Of a DNA stretch of 64,000 nt, positions 16,581 to 24,721 are shown one piece after another. This stretch comes from Rhizobium viscosum (lineage in GTDB: Bacteria; Pseudomonadota; Alphaproteobacteria; Rhizobiales; Rhizobiaceae). The stretch is taken from the NCBI RefSeq assembly GCF_014873945.1, contig NZ_JADBEC010000003.1, positions 248,001 through 312,000 on the forward strand, in the 5' to 3' direction. The notes beneath the pieces are model-generated. The model was not told where the DNA came from and searched no databases. It saw only the letters and a program-made list of their open reading frames with translations. Position 1 is the first letter of the stretch, and each line of letters begins with the position of its first letter. The position numbers were made by a program, and so were the translations under genes.

Positions 16581-17411
16581 ATGATTTTCTCAGACAATGA
16601 TATAGAGTTTCTCGGCGATTGCCTCCGGCATGTCGCCGAAGAAGAGATCATGCCGCGCTTCCGCAATGCGGCGGCCGCCAATGTTTCCGAAAAGACATCT
16701 TCTGTCGACCTCGTCACGCAGGCCGACCTGCGCTCTGAGGCTTACCTTACAGCAGCGATCCGCGAGCGCTTTCCCAGCGCACTCATCGTCGGTGAAGAAG
16801 CCTATGAGGCGGATCGTTCCGTCGTGCCGGCACTTGCCGATGCCGATCTTGCCTTCGTCATCGACCCTGTCGATGGCACGTTCAATTTTGCGGCCGGCAT
16901 GCCGGTTTTCGGTACGATCCTTGCCGTGACGGTAAAGGGTGAAACGGTTGCCGGCATCATTCACGATCCGGTCCTCGGCGACACGGTCGTTTCCCTCAAG
17001 GGCGCCGGCGCTTTCCAGCAGAAGCGCAATTGCGAACCTGTCCGCCTCAAGGTCGCGGAACCTCTGGAGCTGAGCCGAATGATCGGCGCCATGGCCTGCA
17101 GCCATATGGAAGAGCCGGATCGTTCGCGTGTTGCCGCCAATATGGCGAAGGTCAAGATGACCTTCGCCTTCAATTGCTCGGCCTACGAATATTGGATGGT
17201 GTCCTCGGGCAAGCTGCATTTCATCGGCCACCCCAAGCTGATGCCGTGGGATCATCTGGCCGGCGTGCTGACCCATCAGGAAGCCGGCGGGCATACCGCC
17301 AAATTCGACGGAACGCCCTACAGGCCCGGCGAGATTTCCGGCGGCATCATCTCCGCTCCCGATAAGGAAAGCTGGCAGATGATCCGAAACGAGATCGTCG
17401 GCTACCGATAA
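16581..17411 (+). CDS. Inositol monophosphatase family protein, copy 1
   Basis: A 276-residue Mg-dependent phosphatase of the IMPase/FBPase/CysQ superfamily. All metal-site motifs are intact: GEEAYEAD (about residue 72), DPVDGTFNF (about 95) and PWDHLAGVL (about 222). The substrate could be inositol-1-phosphate, a nucleotide bisphosphate or another sugar phosphate; the sequence does not decide. The next gene is a same-strand paralog 17 bases downstream, so this is a tandem duplication. Confidence 0.9.
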   Translation: MIFSDNDIEFLGDCLRHVAEEEIMPRFRNAAAANVSEKTSSVDLVTQADLRSEAYLTAAIRERFPSALIVGEEAYEADRSVVPALADADLAFVIDPVDGTFNFAAGMPVFGTILAVTVKGETVAGIIHDPVLGDTVVSLKGAGAFQQKRNCEPVRLKVAEPLELSRMIGAMACSHMEEPDRSRVAANMAKVKMTFAFNCSAYEYWMVSSGKLHFIGHPKLMPWDHLAGVLTHQEAGGHTAKFDGTPYRPGEISGGIISAPDKESWQMIRNEIVGYR

Positions 17412-17428
17412 ATCGAAAGGAACCCGCC

Positions 17429-18253
17429 ATGACGACTGCCATAGATACGATGAAGCTTGCCGATCTCCTGCGGCAGGCAGCGAAAGCCGAGATCCTGCCG
17501 CGCTTTCGCCGACTGGGCAGCAGTGATGTGCGCGCCAAGACGGAAGCGACCGACCTTGTCACCGAGGCCGATGAGCAGGCCGAAAGAATGATGAAAGTCG
17601 AGGCCGCGCGCCTCTGGCCGGAGGCGCTCTTCATTGGCGAAGAATCGGTTGCCGCCGATGGAGCACTTCTGGACAAGCTTGAAGGTGCCGATCTCGCCAT
17701 CGTCGTCGATCCCGTCGACGGCACCTTCAACTTTGCTTCGGGCATTCCGGCCTTCGGCGTCATGGCATCGGTGGTTTCCAAGGGCGAGACGGTTGCCGGC
17801 ATCATCTATGATCCGATGGGCGATGACTGGGTCATGGCTGAGAAGGGTGGCGGCGCCTGGCTGCGTCGGCCGGATGGCGAAGCGCAGCGGCTGCGAGTGG
17901 CAGAGCCTGTCGCGCTCGATCAGATGGTCGGCATGGCCTCCACCGGCTACCTGCCGCAGGAAAAGCGCGCCGAGATCCTTGGCAATCTCGCCAAGGTTCG
18001 CTTCCTCACCAACTACCGCTGCGCGGCACATGAATACCGCACCTTTGCCGGCGGCCATGTGCACTACCTGATGTACAACAAGCTGATGCCCTGGGATCAT
18101 CTGGCCGGCACGCTGATCTGCCAGGAAGCCGGCGCCTATGCCGCCCGGTTCGACGGTTCGGCCTATCTGCCGCATCATGTCACCGGCGGGTTGCTGATTA
18201 CGCCGGACAAGGACAGTTGGGAAATCTTCCGCCGCGAGGTCGCGACGGTTTAA
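17429..18253 (+). CDS. Inositol monophosphatase family protein, copy 2
   Basis: A 274-residue paralog of the preceding gene, with the same intact metal-binding motifs GEESVAAD, DPVDGTFNF and PWDHLAGTL. The start is ATG after AAAGGAACCCGCC. The two proteins share their architecture but differ clearly in the substrate-facing segments, so they are probably an old duplication with separated roles. It likely shares a transcript with copy 1 and ends just before a palindrome shared with hisC. Confidence 0.9.
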   Translation: MTTAIDTMKLADLLRQAAKAEILPRFRRLGSSDVRAKTEATDLVTEADEQAERMMKVEAARLWPEALFIGEESVAADGALLDKLEGADLAIVVDPVDGTFNFASGIPAFGVMASVVSKGETVAGIIYDPMGDDWVMAEKGGGAWLRRPDGEAQRLRVAEPVALDQMVGMASTGYLPQEKRAEILGNLAKVRFLTNYRCAAHEYRTFAGGHVHYLMYNKLMPWDHLAGTLICQEAGAYAARFDGSAYLPHHVTGGLLITPDKDSWEIFRREVATV

Positions 18254-18260
18254 GCCTGAA

Positions 18261-18286
18261 TTGGCCTGAGTTCGAACTCAGGCCAA
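18261..18286. terminator. Palindrome between convergent phosphatase and hisC genes
   Basis: A 26-bp perfect palindrome (TTGGCCTGAG...CTCAGGCCAA) covers the last bases of hisC and lies 8 bases after the phosphatase stop. It has no long T-tract on either strand, so it is a plausible but weak bidirectional terminator or transcript-end stabiliser. Confidence 0.5.
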
Positions 18287-19336
18287 TATCTGTTTCAATG
18301 CATCAAGGAGCTTGTCGCATTCGGCATCGGTGCCGATCGTGATGCGCAGGAAATCCTGGATGCGCTGCCCGCGGAAATTCCTGACCAGGACCGCACGCTT
18401 GCGCAGCTCCGCAGCCAGTTCCGCGCCGCCGCGGGTGCTGTGGCGAGCGAAGGCGAAATTGGCGGAGGAGGGCAGAACCTCGAAGCCGAGCTCGCCGAGG
18501 GCGGCGGTCAACCGCTCACGGCTTGCGACGATCAGCGCGCAATGTTTCTCGAACCAGTCCTGATCCTCCCAGGAGGCCAAGGCGCCGGCCTGCGTCAGCC
18601 TGTCCAGCGGATAGGAATTGAAGCTGTCCTTGACCCGTTCCAGCGCATCGATCAGCGGCCGCTGGCCGACGGCGAAACCGACGCGCAGGCCGGCAAGGCC
18701 GCGCGATTTGGAGAAGGTCTGGACGACGAGCAGGTTCGGGTATTTCCGCACGAGCGGAATGGCGCTCTGGCCGCCGAAATCTACATAGGCTTCATCGACG
18801 ACGACGACCTGATCCGGATGTTCCTGTAACAGCGCCTCGATCGCCGCAAGCGGCAGTGCCGTGCCGGTCGGCGCGTTCGGGTTCGGCAGGATGATCGCGC
18901 CGCAGGGCTGGCGGTAGTCCGTGATGCGCACCTGCATCTTCTCGTCCAGCGGGATCTCGCGGAAATCGATGCCGTAGAGACCGCAATAGGTCGGGTAGAA
19001 GCTGTAGGTGATATCGGGATAGAGCAGGGGCAGCTCATGCTTGAGGAGCGCCTGGAATGTGTGGGCCAGAACCTCGTCCGAGCCATTGCCGACGAAGACT
19101 TCGCCAGGATCGAGATCGTGGCTCGAGGCAATCGCCTGGCGCAGTTTCAGGCCCGTGGGCTCGGGATAGAGCCGCAGCGTGTCGTTGACGGCTTCCGAGA
19201 TTGCCGCCAAGGCACGCGGCGACGGGCCATAAGGATTCTCATTGGTGTTGAGCTTCACTAGTCCCTCGATGACGGGCTGTTCACCTGCCACGTAAGGCGT
19301 CAGGAATTGAACAAGGGGGCTCCAGAAACGGCTCAT
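18278..19336 (-). CDS. hisC: Histidinol-phosphate aminotransferase
   Basis: A 352-residue class I/II PLP aminotransferase. MSRFWSPLVQFLTPYVAGEQP and LNTNENPYGPSP near the start and the PLP-lysine motif VVQTFSKSRGLAGLRVGFAVG (about residue 215) identify HisC, which converts imidazole-acetol phosphate to histidinol phosphate. HisC enzymes can also act on aromatic amino acids. The ATG at 19336 is chosen because the longer frame runs through a repeat palindrome. It is isolated from other his genes and lies downstream of two exporters. Confidence 0.92.
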   Translation of the reverse strand: MSRFWSPLVQFLTPYVAGEQPVIEGLVKLNTNENPYGPSPRALAAISEAVNDTLRLYPEPTGLKLRQAIASSHDLDPGEVFVGNGSDEVLAHTFQALLKHELPLLYPDITYSFYPTYCGLYGIDFREIPLDEKMQVRITDYRQPCGAIILPNPNAPTGTALPLAAIEALLQEHPDQVVVVDEAYVDFGGQSAIPLVRKYPNLLVVQTFSKSRGLAGLRVGFAVGQRPLIDALERVKDSFNSYPLDRLTQAGALASWEDQDWFEKHCALIVASRERLTAALGELGFEVLPSSANFAFARHSTRGGAELAAELRKRAVLVRNFRGQRIQDFLRITIGTDAECDKLLDALKQILA

Positions 19337-19385
19337 CGTGTACTTCCGGTCAAAGGCATGTCGGGAACGGCTGCGAAAACAAAGG

Positions 19386-19431
19386 CCTAAAGCGTCGCAA
19401 GCGAAGCTGAAAGATCGCTGCACGCTTTAGG
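19386..19431. repeat. Palindromic intergenic repeat upstream of hisC
   Basis: An imperfect palindrome with outer arms CCTAAAGCGT (19386-19395) and ACGCTTTAGG (19422-19431) and partly paired inner sequence. On the minus strand it is followed after a few bases by TTTGTTTT, so it could terminate the upstream exporter transcript. I believe similar AAAGCG palindromes recur in rhizobial genomes, but only one copy is visible here. Confidence 0.55.
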
Positions 19432-19444
19432 TCTCCAAGCAGCA

Positions 19445-20725
19445 TTACATGTGAACGGCGCCGGGGTCGAGTTGCGGGCTGTCGCCGGGATGGGTGAACA
19501 GCTTGCCCTTTTCGGCCCAGAGAACCATGACGACGGTGACGGCGCCGAAGAGCGCGAAACCGCCGAACAGCGGCTGGACCGTACCGTTGAACAGCTGGCC
19601 GACGCCGCCGCCGAGGAGGGCGCCGAAAGTTGTCGACACGAAGCCGGTGACGGCCGTTGCCGTCCCGGCGAGATTGCCCATCGGCTCCAGGCTGATCGCG
19701 GTAAAATTGGTGGCGATGACGGCAAACATCATCAGCAGGATCGAGAAGAGCGCGTAGGAGAAGGCGAAGGAGGGCGTGCCGCCAAGTGCCGCGACAAAGC
19801 CGATCGCCGAAACGATGGTGAAAAGCAGCATGGCGGCATGCGAGATGCGGCGCATGCCGAAGGTTCGCACCAGCATGCCGTTCAGGAAATTGGCAACGGC
19901 GATGCCGCCTGCCGTTGCGGCAAAGGCGATCGGCAGCCAGTCGCCGAGGCCGTAAACCTCACCGAAGACCTGCTGAACCGAGATCACATAGGCGCTGATG
20001 ACGCCGGTAAACATGGTGAGGCCGATCATGTAGCCGGAGGTGATGCGGTTGGTCAGAACCGTCTTGAAACCATCGGCAACGGCGCCAACGGACAGCGGAA
20101 TACGCTCTTCCGGCGGCAGCGATTCCTTCAGACGCAGAAGCGCCCAGACGAAGAGGATCGTCGCGACGATGCCGAGCAGGATGAAAATCCAGTTCCAGTG
20201 CGCGTAGGTGATAATGAGCTGGCCGACAGAGGGGGCGACAATCGGCACGATCATGAAGACGATCATGACATAGGACATGACGCGCGCCATCTCACGGCCG
20301 CCGAAGCAATCGCGGACGATCGCCATGGTGGTGATGCGCACGGCCGCGCCGCCGATGCCCTGAACGAAGCGCATGATCAGCAGCATTTCGAAACTGCCGG
20401 TGGCCGCAGCGGCAAACATGCCGACCATGTAGCAGGCAAGGCCGCCAAGCAGGATGTTGCGGCGGCCGAAGGCATCCGACAGGCTGCCGAAAATGATCTG
20501 GGAGGCGCCGAAGCCCAGGAAGAAGACGCCGATGACAAGCTGCGCGTCGTTGTTGCTGGTGACACCCAGCGAATGGCCGATATTGGGCAGCGCCGGCAGC
20601 ATGCTGTCGATTGCCATGGCGATCGAGGCAGTCATGATGGCGATGGTCACCACGAATTCGACAAAGCCCATGCCGATGCGGGCAGAACCCTGGTTTTCCG
20701 TATGTGGTTTGTGCGTCGGAGTCAT
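19445..20725 (-). CDS. Bcr/CflA-type multidrug efflux MFS transporter, copy 1
   Basis: A 426-residue, twelve-segment drug:proton antiporter of the Bcr/CflA group. The segments IDSMLPALPNIG, GPLSDAFGRR-like motif A (GSLSDAFGRRNILLGG) and RFVQGIGGAAVRI are characteristic. The ATG at 20725 has AGGGGGA 6 bases upstream and replaces a longer frame. It is followed by the hisC-side palindrome. The upstream neighbour is a same-size paralog at 20847-22127. Confidence 0.9.
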   Translation of the reverse strand: MTPTHKPHTENQGSARIGMGFVEFVVTIAIMTASIAMAIDSMLPALPNIGHSLGVTSNNDAQLVIGVFFLGFGASQIIFGSLSDAFGRRNILLGGLACYMVGMFAAAATGSFEMLLIMRFVQGIGGAAVRITTMAIVRDCFGGREMARVMSYVMIVFMIVPIVAPSVGQLIITYAHWNWIFILLGIVATILFVWALLRLKESLPPEERIPLSVGAVADGFKTVLTNRITSGYMIGLTMFTGVISAYVISVQQVFGEVYGLGDWLPIAFAATAGGIAVANFLNGMLVRTFGMRRISHAAMLLFTIVSAIGFVAALGGTPSFAFSYALFSILLMMFAVIATNFTAISLEPMGNLAGTATAVTGFVSTTFGALLGGGVGQLFNGTVQPLFGGFALFGAVTVVMVLWAEKGKLFTHPGDSPQLDPGAVHM

Positions 20726-20846
20726 TCGAATCCCCCTGAATGACGGAAGAGCGGCCGCAGACGCGGCCGAATTTAATGTGGAGGACGGCGGAGCCCCTAC
20801 CATGACGTTCCGCCGCTGATGTATGTGACAGCGTCAATCAGCTGGT

Positions 20847-22127
20847 TCAGTGATTGAAGCTTGAAAGAGATGTGTCCTGCGAGAGCGGCGCGTGCTGTGG
20901 TCTGAACAGACGCCCCTTTTCGGCGATCAGCACGAAAACAATGCCGATCAGCGAGACGACGAAGTAGCCAGCGATCATCGGCGTTGCCGTGCCGTCAAAG
21001 GCCTGTCCGACGATGGCTCCGATCAATGCGCCGCCGATCGTGCTCATGAAGCCGATCACCGAGGAGGCGGTGCCGGCAAGATGACCGAGCGGCTCCATGG
21101 CGAGCGAGTTGAAGTTGGAGCCGATCCAGCCGAATTGGAACATGACCAGTGCAAAGAAGATGATGAAGATCACGAAGGGCATCGGCTGCGGGCCCGATAT
21201 CTGCACCATCAGCCAGATGAAACTTAGGAAACAGAAGCCGAGGATCGAGGCGTGCGACAGGCGGCGCATGCCGAAGCGGCCGACCAGCTGCGAATTGATG
21301 AAGGACGAGAAGGCCATGAACAGCGCCACTCCGGCAAAGGCGACGGGCATGTAGACGCCGAGCCCGTAGATGCCGACATAGATCTGCTGGGCAGAGTTGA
21401 TGAAGCCGAACAGCGCTCCAAAGAGGATCGTGCTGGCAATGGTGTAACAGAGAGCGATGCGGTTGGAAAAGAAGATCGCAAAGCCCTGCGCCACCGAGCG
21501 GACCGTGAACGGACGGACGTTGGCGGGATCGAGCGTTTCCGGCAGGCGCAGATACATCCACGTGCCGACGGCCGTCGCCATGGTGCCGATAAAGACGAAG
21601 ATCATGTGCCAGGTGCTGACGAGCATGATGATCTGGCCGCTGCCCGGCGCAATGACCGGCACGACCATGAAGACCATCATGATGAGCGACATGACTTCCG
21701 CCATCTGCCTTCCGCCGTAGACATCGCGGACGATGGAGATAGTAATGACGCGGGTGGCGGCCGAACCAAGACCCTGGATGAAGCGCAGTGCCAGAAGACC
21801 AGCAAAGGTCGGGACCACAGCGATGCCGAAGGCGGCAATGACATAAATGCCGAGGCCAATCAGCAGCGGAACACGGCGGCCGAAGCGGTCGGAAAGCGGG
21901 CCGTAGAAAAGCTGGGCGAGACCGAAACCGAAAAGATAGGCGGAAACGACATATTGGCGATGATTTTCATTCTCGACGCCGAGGCTGGAACCGATCTGCT
22001 GCAGTGCGGGCAGCATGATGTCGATGGCCAGCGAGTTGACTGCCATCAGGAAAGCCGCAAGCGCGATAAATTCCAGCTTGCCCATGGGCAGCCGACCCGC
22101 GGACATGGCTTGTGATGAATCTGTCAC
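20847..22127 (-). CDS. Bcr/CflA-type multidrug efflux MFS transporter, copy 2
   Basis: A 426-residue paralog of the next gene downstream, with the same Bcr/CflA hallmarks: AIDIMLPALQQIG, GPLSDRFGRRVPLLIG and RFIQGLGSAATRV. It begins with GTG at 22127, with GGGAA a short distance upstream. The two genes are of identical length, same strand and 121 bases apart, which fits a tandem duplication. Substrates are unknown. A 9-bp-stem hairpin at 22152-22174 lies just upstream. Confidence 0.9.
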   Translation of the reverse strand: MTDSSQAMSAGRLPMGKLEFIALAAFLMAVNSLAIDIMLPALQQIGSSLGVENENHRQYVVSAYLFGFGLAQLFYGPLSDRFGRRVPLLIGLGIYVIAAFGIAVVPTFAGLLALRFIQGLGSAATRVITISIVRDVYGGRQMAEVMSLIMMVFMVVPVIAPGSGQIIMLVSTWHMIFVFIGTMATAVGTWMYLRLPETLDPANVRPFTVRSVAQGFAIFFSNRIALCYTIASTILFGALFGFINSAQQIYVGIYGLGVYMPVAFAGVALFMAFSSFINSQLVGRFGMRRLSHASILGFCFLSFIWLMVQISGPQPMPFVIFIIFFALVMFQFGWIGSNFNSLAMEPLGHLAGTASSVIGFMSTIGGALIGAIVGQAFDGTATPMIAGYFVVSLIGIVFVLIAEKGRLFRPQHAPLSQDTSLSSFNH

Positions 22128-22151
22128 AATGAAATTCCCATAAACAGGTCA

Positions 22152-22174
22152 AGGCGCTGCTTGGCGCAGCGCCT
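22152..22174. other. Hairpin between grxD and the exporter pair
   Basis: AGGCGCTGC pairs perfectly with GCAGCGCCT around a 5-base loop. There is no T-tract on the minus strand, so it may stabilise or separate transcripts rather than terminate strongly. Confidence 0.5.
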
Positions 22175-22222
22175 CGAACTCAAGATATAGATTTGGAAAC
22201 CGGACGGACGCCCGGTGACCGA

Positions 22223-22561
22223 TCAGGCGACGGCGGTCTTAATGGTGACGCCGTTTTCCTGGAGATGCTGCTGGAGCTCACCGGCCTGGAACATTTCCCG
22301 GACGATGTCGCAGCCGCCGATGAACTCGCCCTTGACGTAGAGCTGGGGGATCGTCGGCCAGTTGGAGTAATCCTTGATGCCCTGGCGGATTTCCGAATCG
22401 GCGAGCACGTTGATGCCCTTATAGTCGACGCCGATATAATCGAGAATCTGGACGACCTGACCGGAGAAACCGCACTGCGGAAACTGCGGCGTGCCCTTCA
22501 TGAAAAGGACGACGTCGTTGCTCTTGATCTCGTTTTCGATGAATTCGTTGATACCGCTCAT
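22223..22561 (-). CDS. grxD: Monothiol glutaredoxin Grx4/GrxD
   Basis: A 112-residue CGFS-type glutaredoxin. The active-site cysteine is C30 in FPQCGFSGQ, with the WPTIPQLYVKGEFIGGCDI segment completing the glutathione/Fe-S site. These proteins bind bridging [2Fe-2S] clusters with BolA partners and help deliver clusters and sense iron. A bolA gene lies upstream on the same strand at 24469-24702, separated by two unrelated genes. Confidence 0.96.
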   Translation of the reverse strand: MSGINEFIENEIKSNDVVLFMKGTPQFPQCGFSGQVVQILDYIGVDYKGINVLADSEIRQGIKDYSNWPTIPQLYVKGEFIGGCDIVREMFQAGELQQHLQENGVTIKTAVA

Positions 22562-22708
22562 AGGGACCTAATCCTTTCAACAGGCGGGTTAAAGGCCCAC
22601 CGTTTCAATCGTTCCCTTTAGATAGCATGCGGACGGCGGAATTCCACCCGCCAAAACCAAAAAAAGACCAATCCGCGACACTTAGCGGCGCAGATTGTTG
22701 CCTATGCG

Positions 22709-22774
22709 TTACGCCCCATTGCGATAGACCTTGATCCGTTCGATCTCGCTATCGGTGAAGTGGCCCTGCAGTTC
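22709..22774 (-). pseudogene. Coding-like fragment without a start codon
   Basis: Directly after the H1-like gene and in the same frame, but past two stop codons, the minus strand encodes LQGHFTDSEIERIKVYRNGA and then TAA. The composition looks protein-like, yet no start codon or ribosome site precedes it. It may be the remnant of a lost 3' extension or another gene. Confidence 0.25.
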
Positions 22775-22789
22775 TCAGTGAAGGAGGCT

Positions 22790-23020
22790 TTAGGCGCGGC
22801 GCTGCCTGCTGCGGCCTGCTGCCGTGCGGCGCTTGCTGACCTGCTTGCGGGCGGGCTTGCGAGTCGCCGGCGTTGCCTTGCGGGTGGTGCGGCCGGCTGT
22901 TGCAGACGCTGCCTTGCGGCGCTTGCGCTTGGTAGTGGTACGGCCCGTGGTCTTCTTCAGGATTTCCTTCAGCACGCTACTGACGACGCCTGACACCAGT
23001 TCATTCACGAGATTGGCCAC
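22790..23020 (-). CDS. Histone H1-like lysine/arginine-rich small protein
   Basis: A 76-residue protein. A short amphipathic N-terminus (VANLVNELVSGVVSSVLKEILKK) is followed by a tail of Lys, Arg, Ala and Thr repeats (KATPATRKPARKQ, RRTAAGRSRQRRA). Such tails bind nucleic acid, so a nucleoid-associated role is plausible. The GTG at 23020 is preferred because AAGGGG lies 6 bases upstream. It stands between grxD and bolA on their strand. No named family is assigned. Confidence 0.65.
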   Translation of the reverse strand: MANLVNELVSGVVSSVLKEILKKTTGRTTTKRKRRKAASATAGRTTRKATPATRKPARKQVSKRRTAAGRSRQRRA

Positions 23021-23187
23021 AAAATTCCCCTTAATCCTATCGAAACGCACCTTACCCCATTGAATTCCGGAAGAGTTCGCTTAGCAAGACGGCTCGAAGG
23101 TTTTATCCGGTTTTTCGCCGTATTTTCAGGCGAACCCGTCAGTCGAGCAACGGCGATCACAACACGCCGGAAAGAAGAAAAAGACTT

Positions 23188-24333
23188 ATGAAACTCGTCG
23201 AGAAGCGGGTCGTTCTGCATTTCCCCGGATTTGAGCCGTTGGACGGAAAAGCGCATCAGGCGCGGTATGAGCGTACCGCCCGGCAGAGTGCATCCGTGTG
23301 GGGATACCAGGTTTCAACGGGTGCGGCTGGCGAGGGGGATTATGTTTCCTTCGATGTCGACACCGGCGCCGACGGCTGGCAGACGCAGACGCGTGTGCAT
23401 GTCTTCGACCATAACGACCTGGTGCAGCTGCTGCGCAAGGGCAATACGGCAAGTCGGATCGCCTTGGGCTTCAAGAGCTTCTGGCAGGTGGTGCGCGAGG
23501 GCGGCATGGCCGGCTATTTCCGCCATGCCTGGCGCTTTGGCCTCTTCTTCATCTTTCCCTTCCTGCTGACGGCGCTCGCAATCATCATCACGCTGCAGAT
23601 CCTGACGCTGCATTACTGGCTGGGGCTTCCCGGCTGGCACATCGGCTGGAGTGCGCCGCTGGCGGCCATCTTCTTCATCTTCGGTTTCCTGCCGTTCTCG
23701 GAGCGTTTCCACACGCTACATCTTTTTGCCGACTGGGAAATGGCCGTGGCGCTGGCACGCATGGACAGGCCTGTTTTCAACGACTGGCTGGAGCAATGCG
23801 CGACGTCGATGCGCTCAGCGCTCAACGAGGAGGCCGATGAATATGTCATCTCTTCGCACAGCATGGGCTCCAGCGTCGCGGCCCATGTCGTCGGCATTCT
23901 CTTGGAGCGGGAACCGGATGTCTTCAAGGGCAAGCGTGTGGTCTTTGCGACGCTCGGCTGCGCAATCCTCCAATGTGCGCTGATGTCGTCGGCGACGCTC
24001 CTGCGCTCGCGCGTCGGCCTGATCGCCCGCTGCCCTGACATTTTCTGGCTGGACGTGCAGTGCCTGACGGACTCGATCAACTTCTACAAGGTGCCCGTCG
24101 TCAGCGTTTCCGGCCATGCGGATGCGCCGCAGGCGAGCATGATCCATATCCGCGTGCGGCATATGCTGACGCCTGAACATTACAAGAAGATCCGTGGGGA
24201 TCAGTTACGTGTGCACCGCCAATATGTGCTGGGGCCGGACATGAAATCAGCCTTCGATTTTACGCTGCTGACGGCTGGCCCGATGCCGGCATCGGTCTTT
24301 GCCGATCCCGAGCAGGACAAGCTGCCGGCCTGA
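23188..24333 (+). CDS. Membrane-anchored alpha/beta-hydrolase-like protein
   Basis: A 381-residue protein with two strong membrane segments (about residues 118-140 and 148-170). A C-terminal domain contains a nucleophile-elbow-like SHSMGSSVAAHVVGILL (about 227-243) as in lipases, plus a late histidine-rich part (IHIRVRHMLTPEHY). A serine hydrolase acting at the inner membrane is inferred; no substrate can be named. It lies between the H1-like gene and bolA on the opposite strand, breaking a grxD/bolA/purL same-strand group. Confidence 0.6.
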   Translation: MKLVEKRVVLHFPGFEPLDGKAHQARYERTARQSASVWGYQVSTGAAGEGDYVSFDVDTGADGWQTQTRVHVFDHNDLVQLLRKGNTASRIALGFKSFWQVVREGGMAGYFRHAWRFGLFFIFPFLLTALAIIITLQILTLHYWLGLPGWHIGWSAPLAAIFFIFGFLPFSERFHTLHLFADWEMAVALARMDRPVFNDWLEQCATSMRSALNEEADEYVISSHSMGSSVAAHVVGILLEREPDVFKGKRVVFATLGCAILQCALMSSATLLRSRVGLIARCPDIFWLDVQCLTDSINFYKVPVVSVSGHADAPQASMIHIRVRHMLTPEHYKKIRGDQLRVHRQYVLGPDMKSAFDFTLLTAGPMPASVFADPEQDKLPA

Positions 24334-24399
24334 GAGTTCAGCAGTGATGAGGCGAGGTGGCGTCGATCGCTTTCGAGCCGATCGCTTCCGTCTCGAAAC

Positions 24400-24437
24400 A
24401 AAAAGACCCGGCGGAAGAAGCCTTCCAACCGGGCCTG
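24400..24437 (-). terminator. Terminator after bolA
   Basis: On the minus strand, CCCGG-TTGGAAG pairs with CTTCCGC-CGGGT and is followed by CTTTTTG. Arms are about 12 bp with mismatches. It lies 32 bases beyond the bolA stop. Confidence 0.75.
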
Positions 24438-24468
24438 TTCAGATCTTCACTCGGCCGAAGCCAGCATT

Positions 24469-24702
24469 TCAATCCGGCGCCGAGGTCTGCAGGGCGAGGG
24501 CGTGCAGGATGCCGCCCATATTGCCCTTCAGCGCCTCATAGACCATCTGGTGCTGCTGCACACGGCTCTTGCCGCGGAAGGCTTCCGCAACGACTTCGGC
24601 GGCGTAGTGATCGCCGTCGCCTGCCAGATCGCGGATCGTTACCTTGGCACCGGGAATCCCGGCCTTGATCATGTCTTCGATATCGCCGGGTTTCATTGCC
24701 AT
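24469..24702 (-). CDS. bolA: BolA family protein
   Basis: A 77-residue protein of the BolA/IbaG fold (MAMKPGDIEDMIKAGIPGAKVTIRDLAGDGDHY, then SRVQQHQMVYEAL with the conserved C-terminal histidine). BolA proteins partner with CGFS glutaredoxins to hold [2Fe-2S] clusters; grxD lies 1.9 kb downstream on the same strand. The ATG at 24702 has AAGGAG 8 bases upstream. It follows purL closely (19 bases), so it is probably co-transcribed with it. Confidence 0.92.
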   Translation of the reverse strand: MAMKPGDIEDMIKAGIPGAKVTIRDLAGDGDHYAAEVVAEAFRGKSRVQQHQMVYEALKGNMGGILHALALQTSAPD

Positions 24703-24721
24703 GATCGTTACTCCTTGCGCA

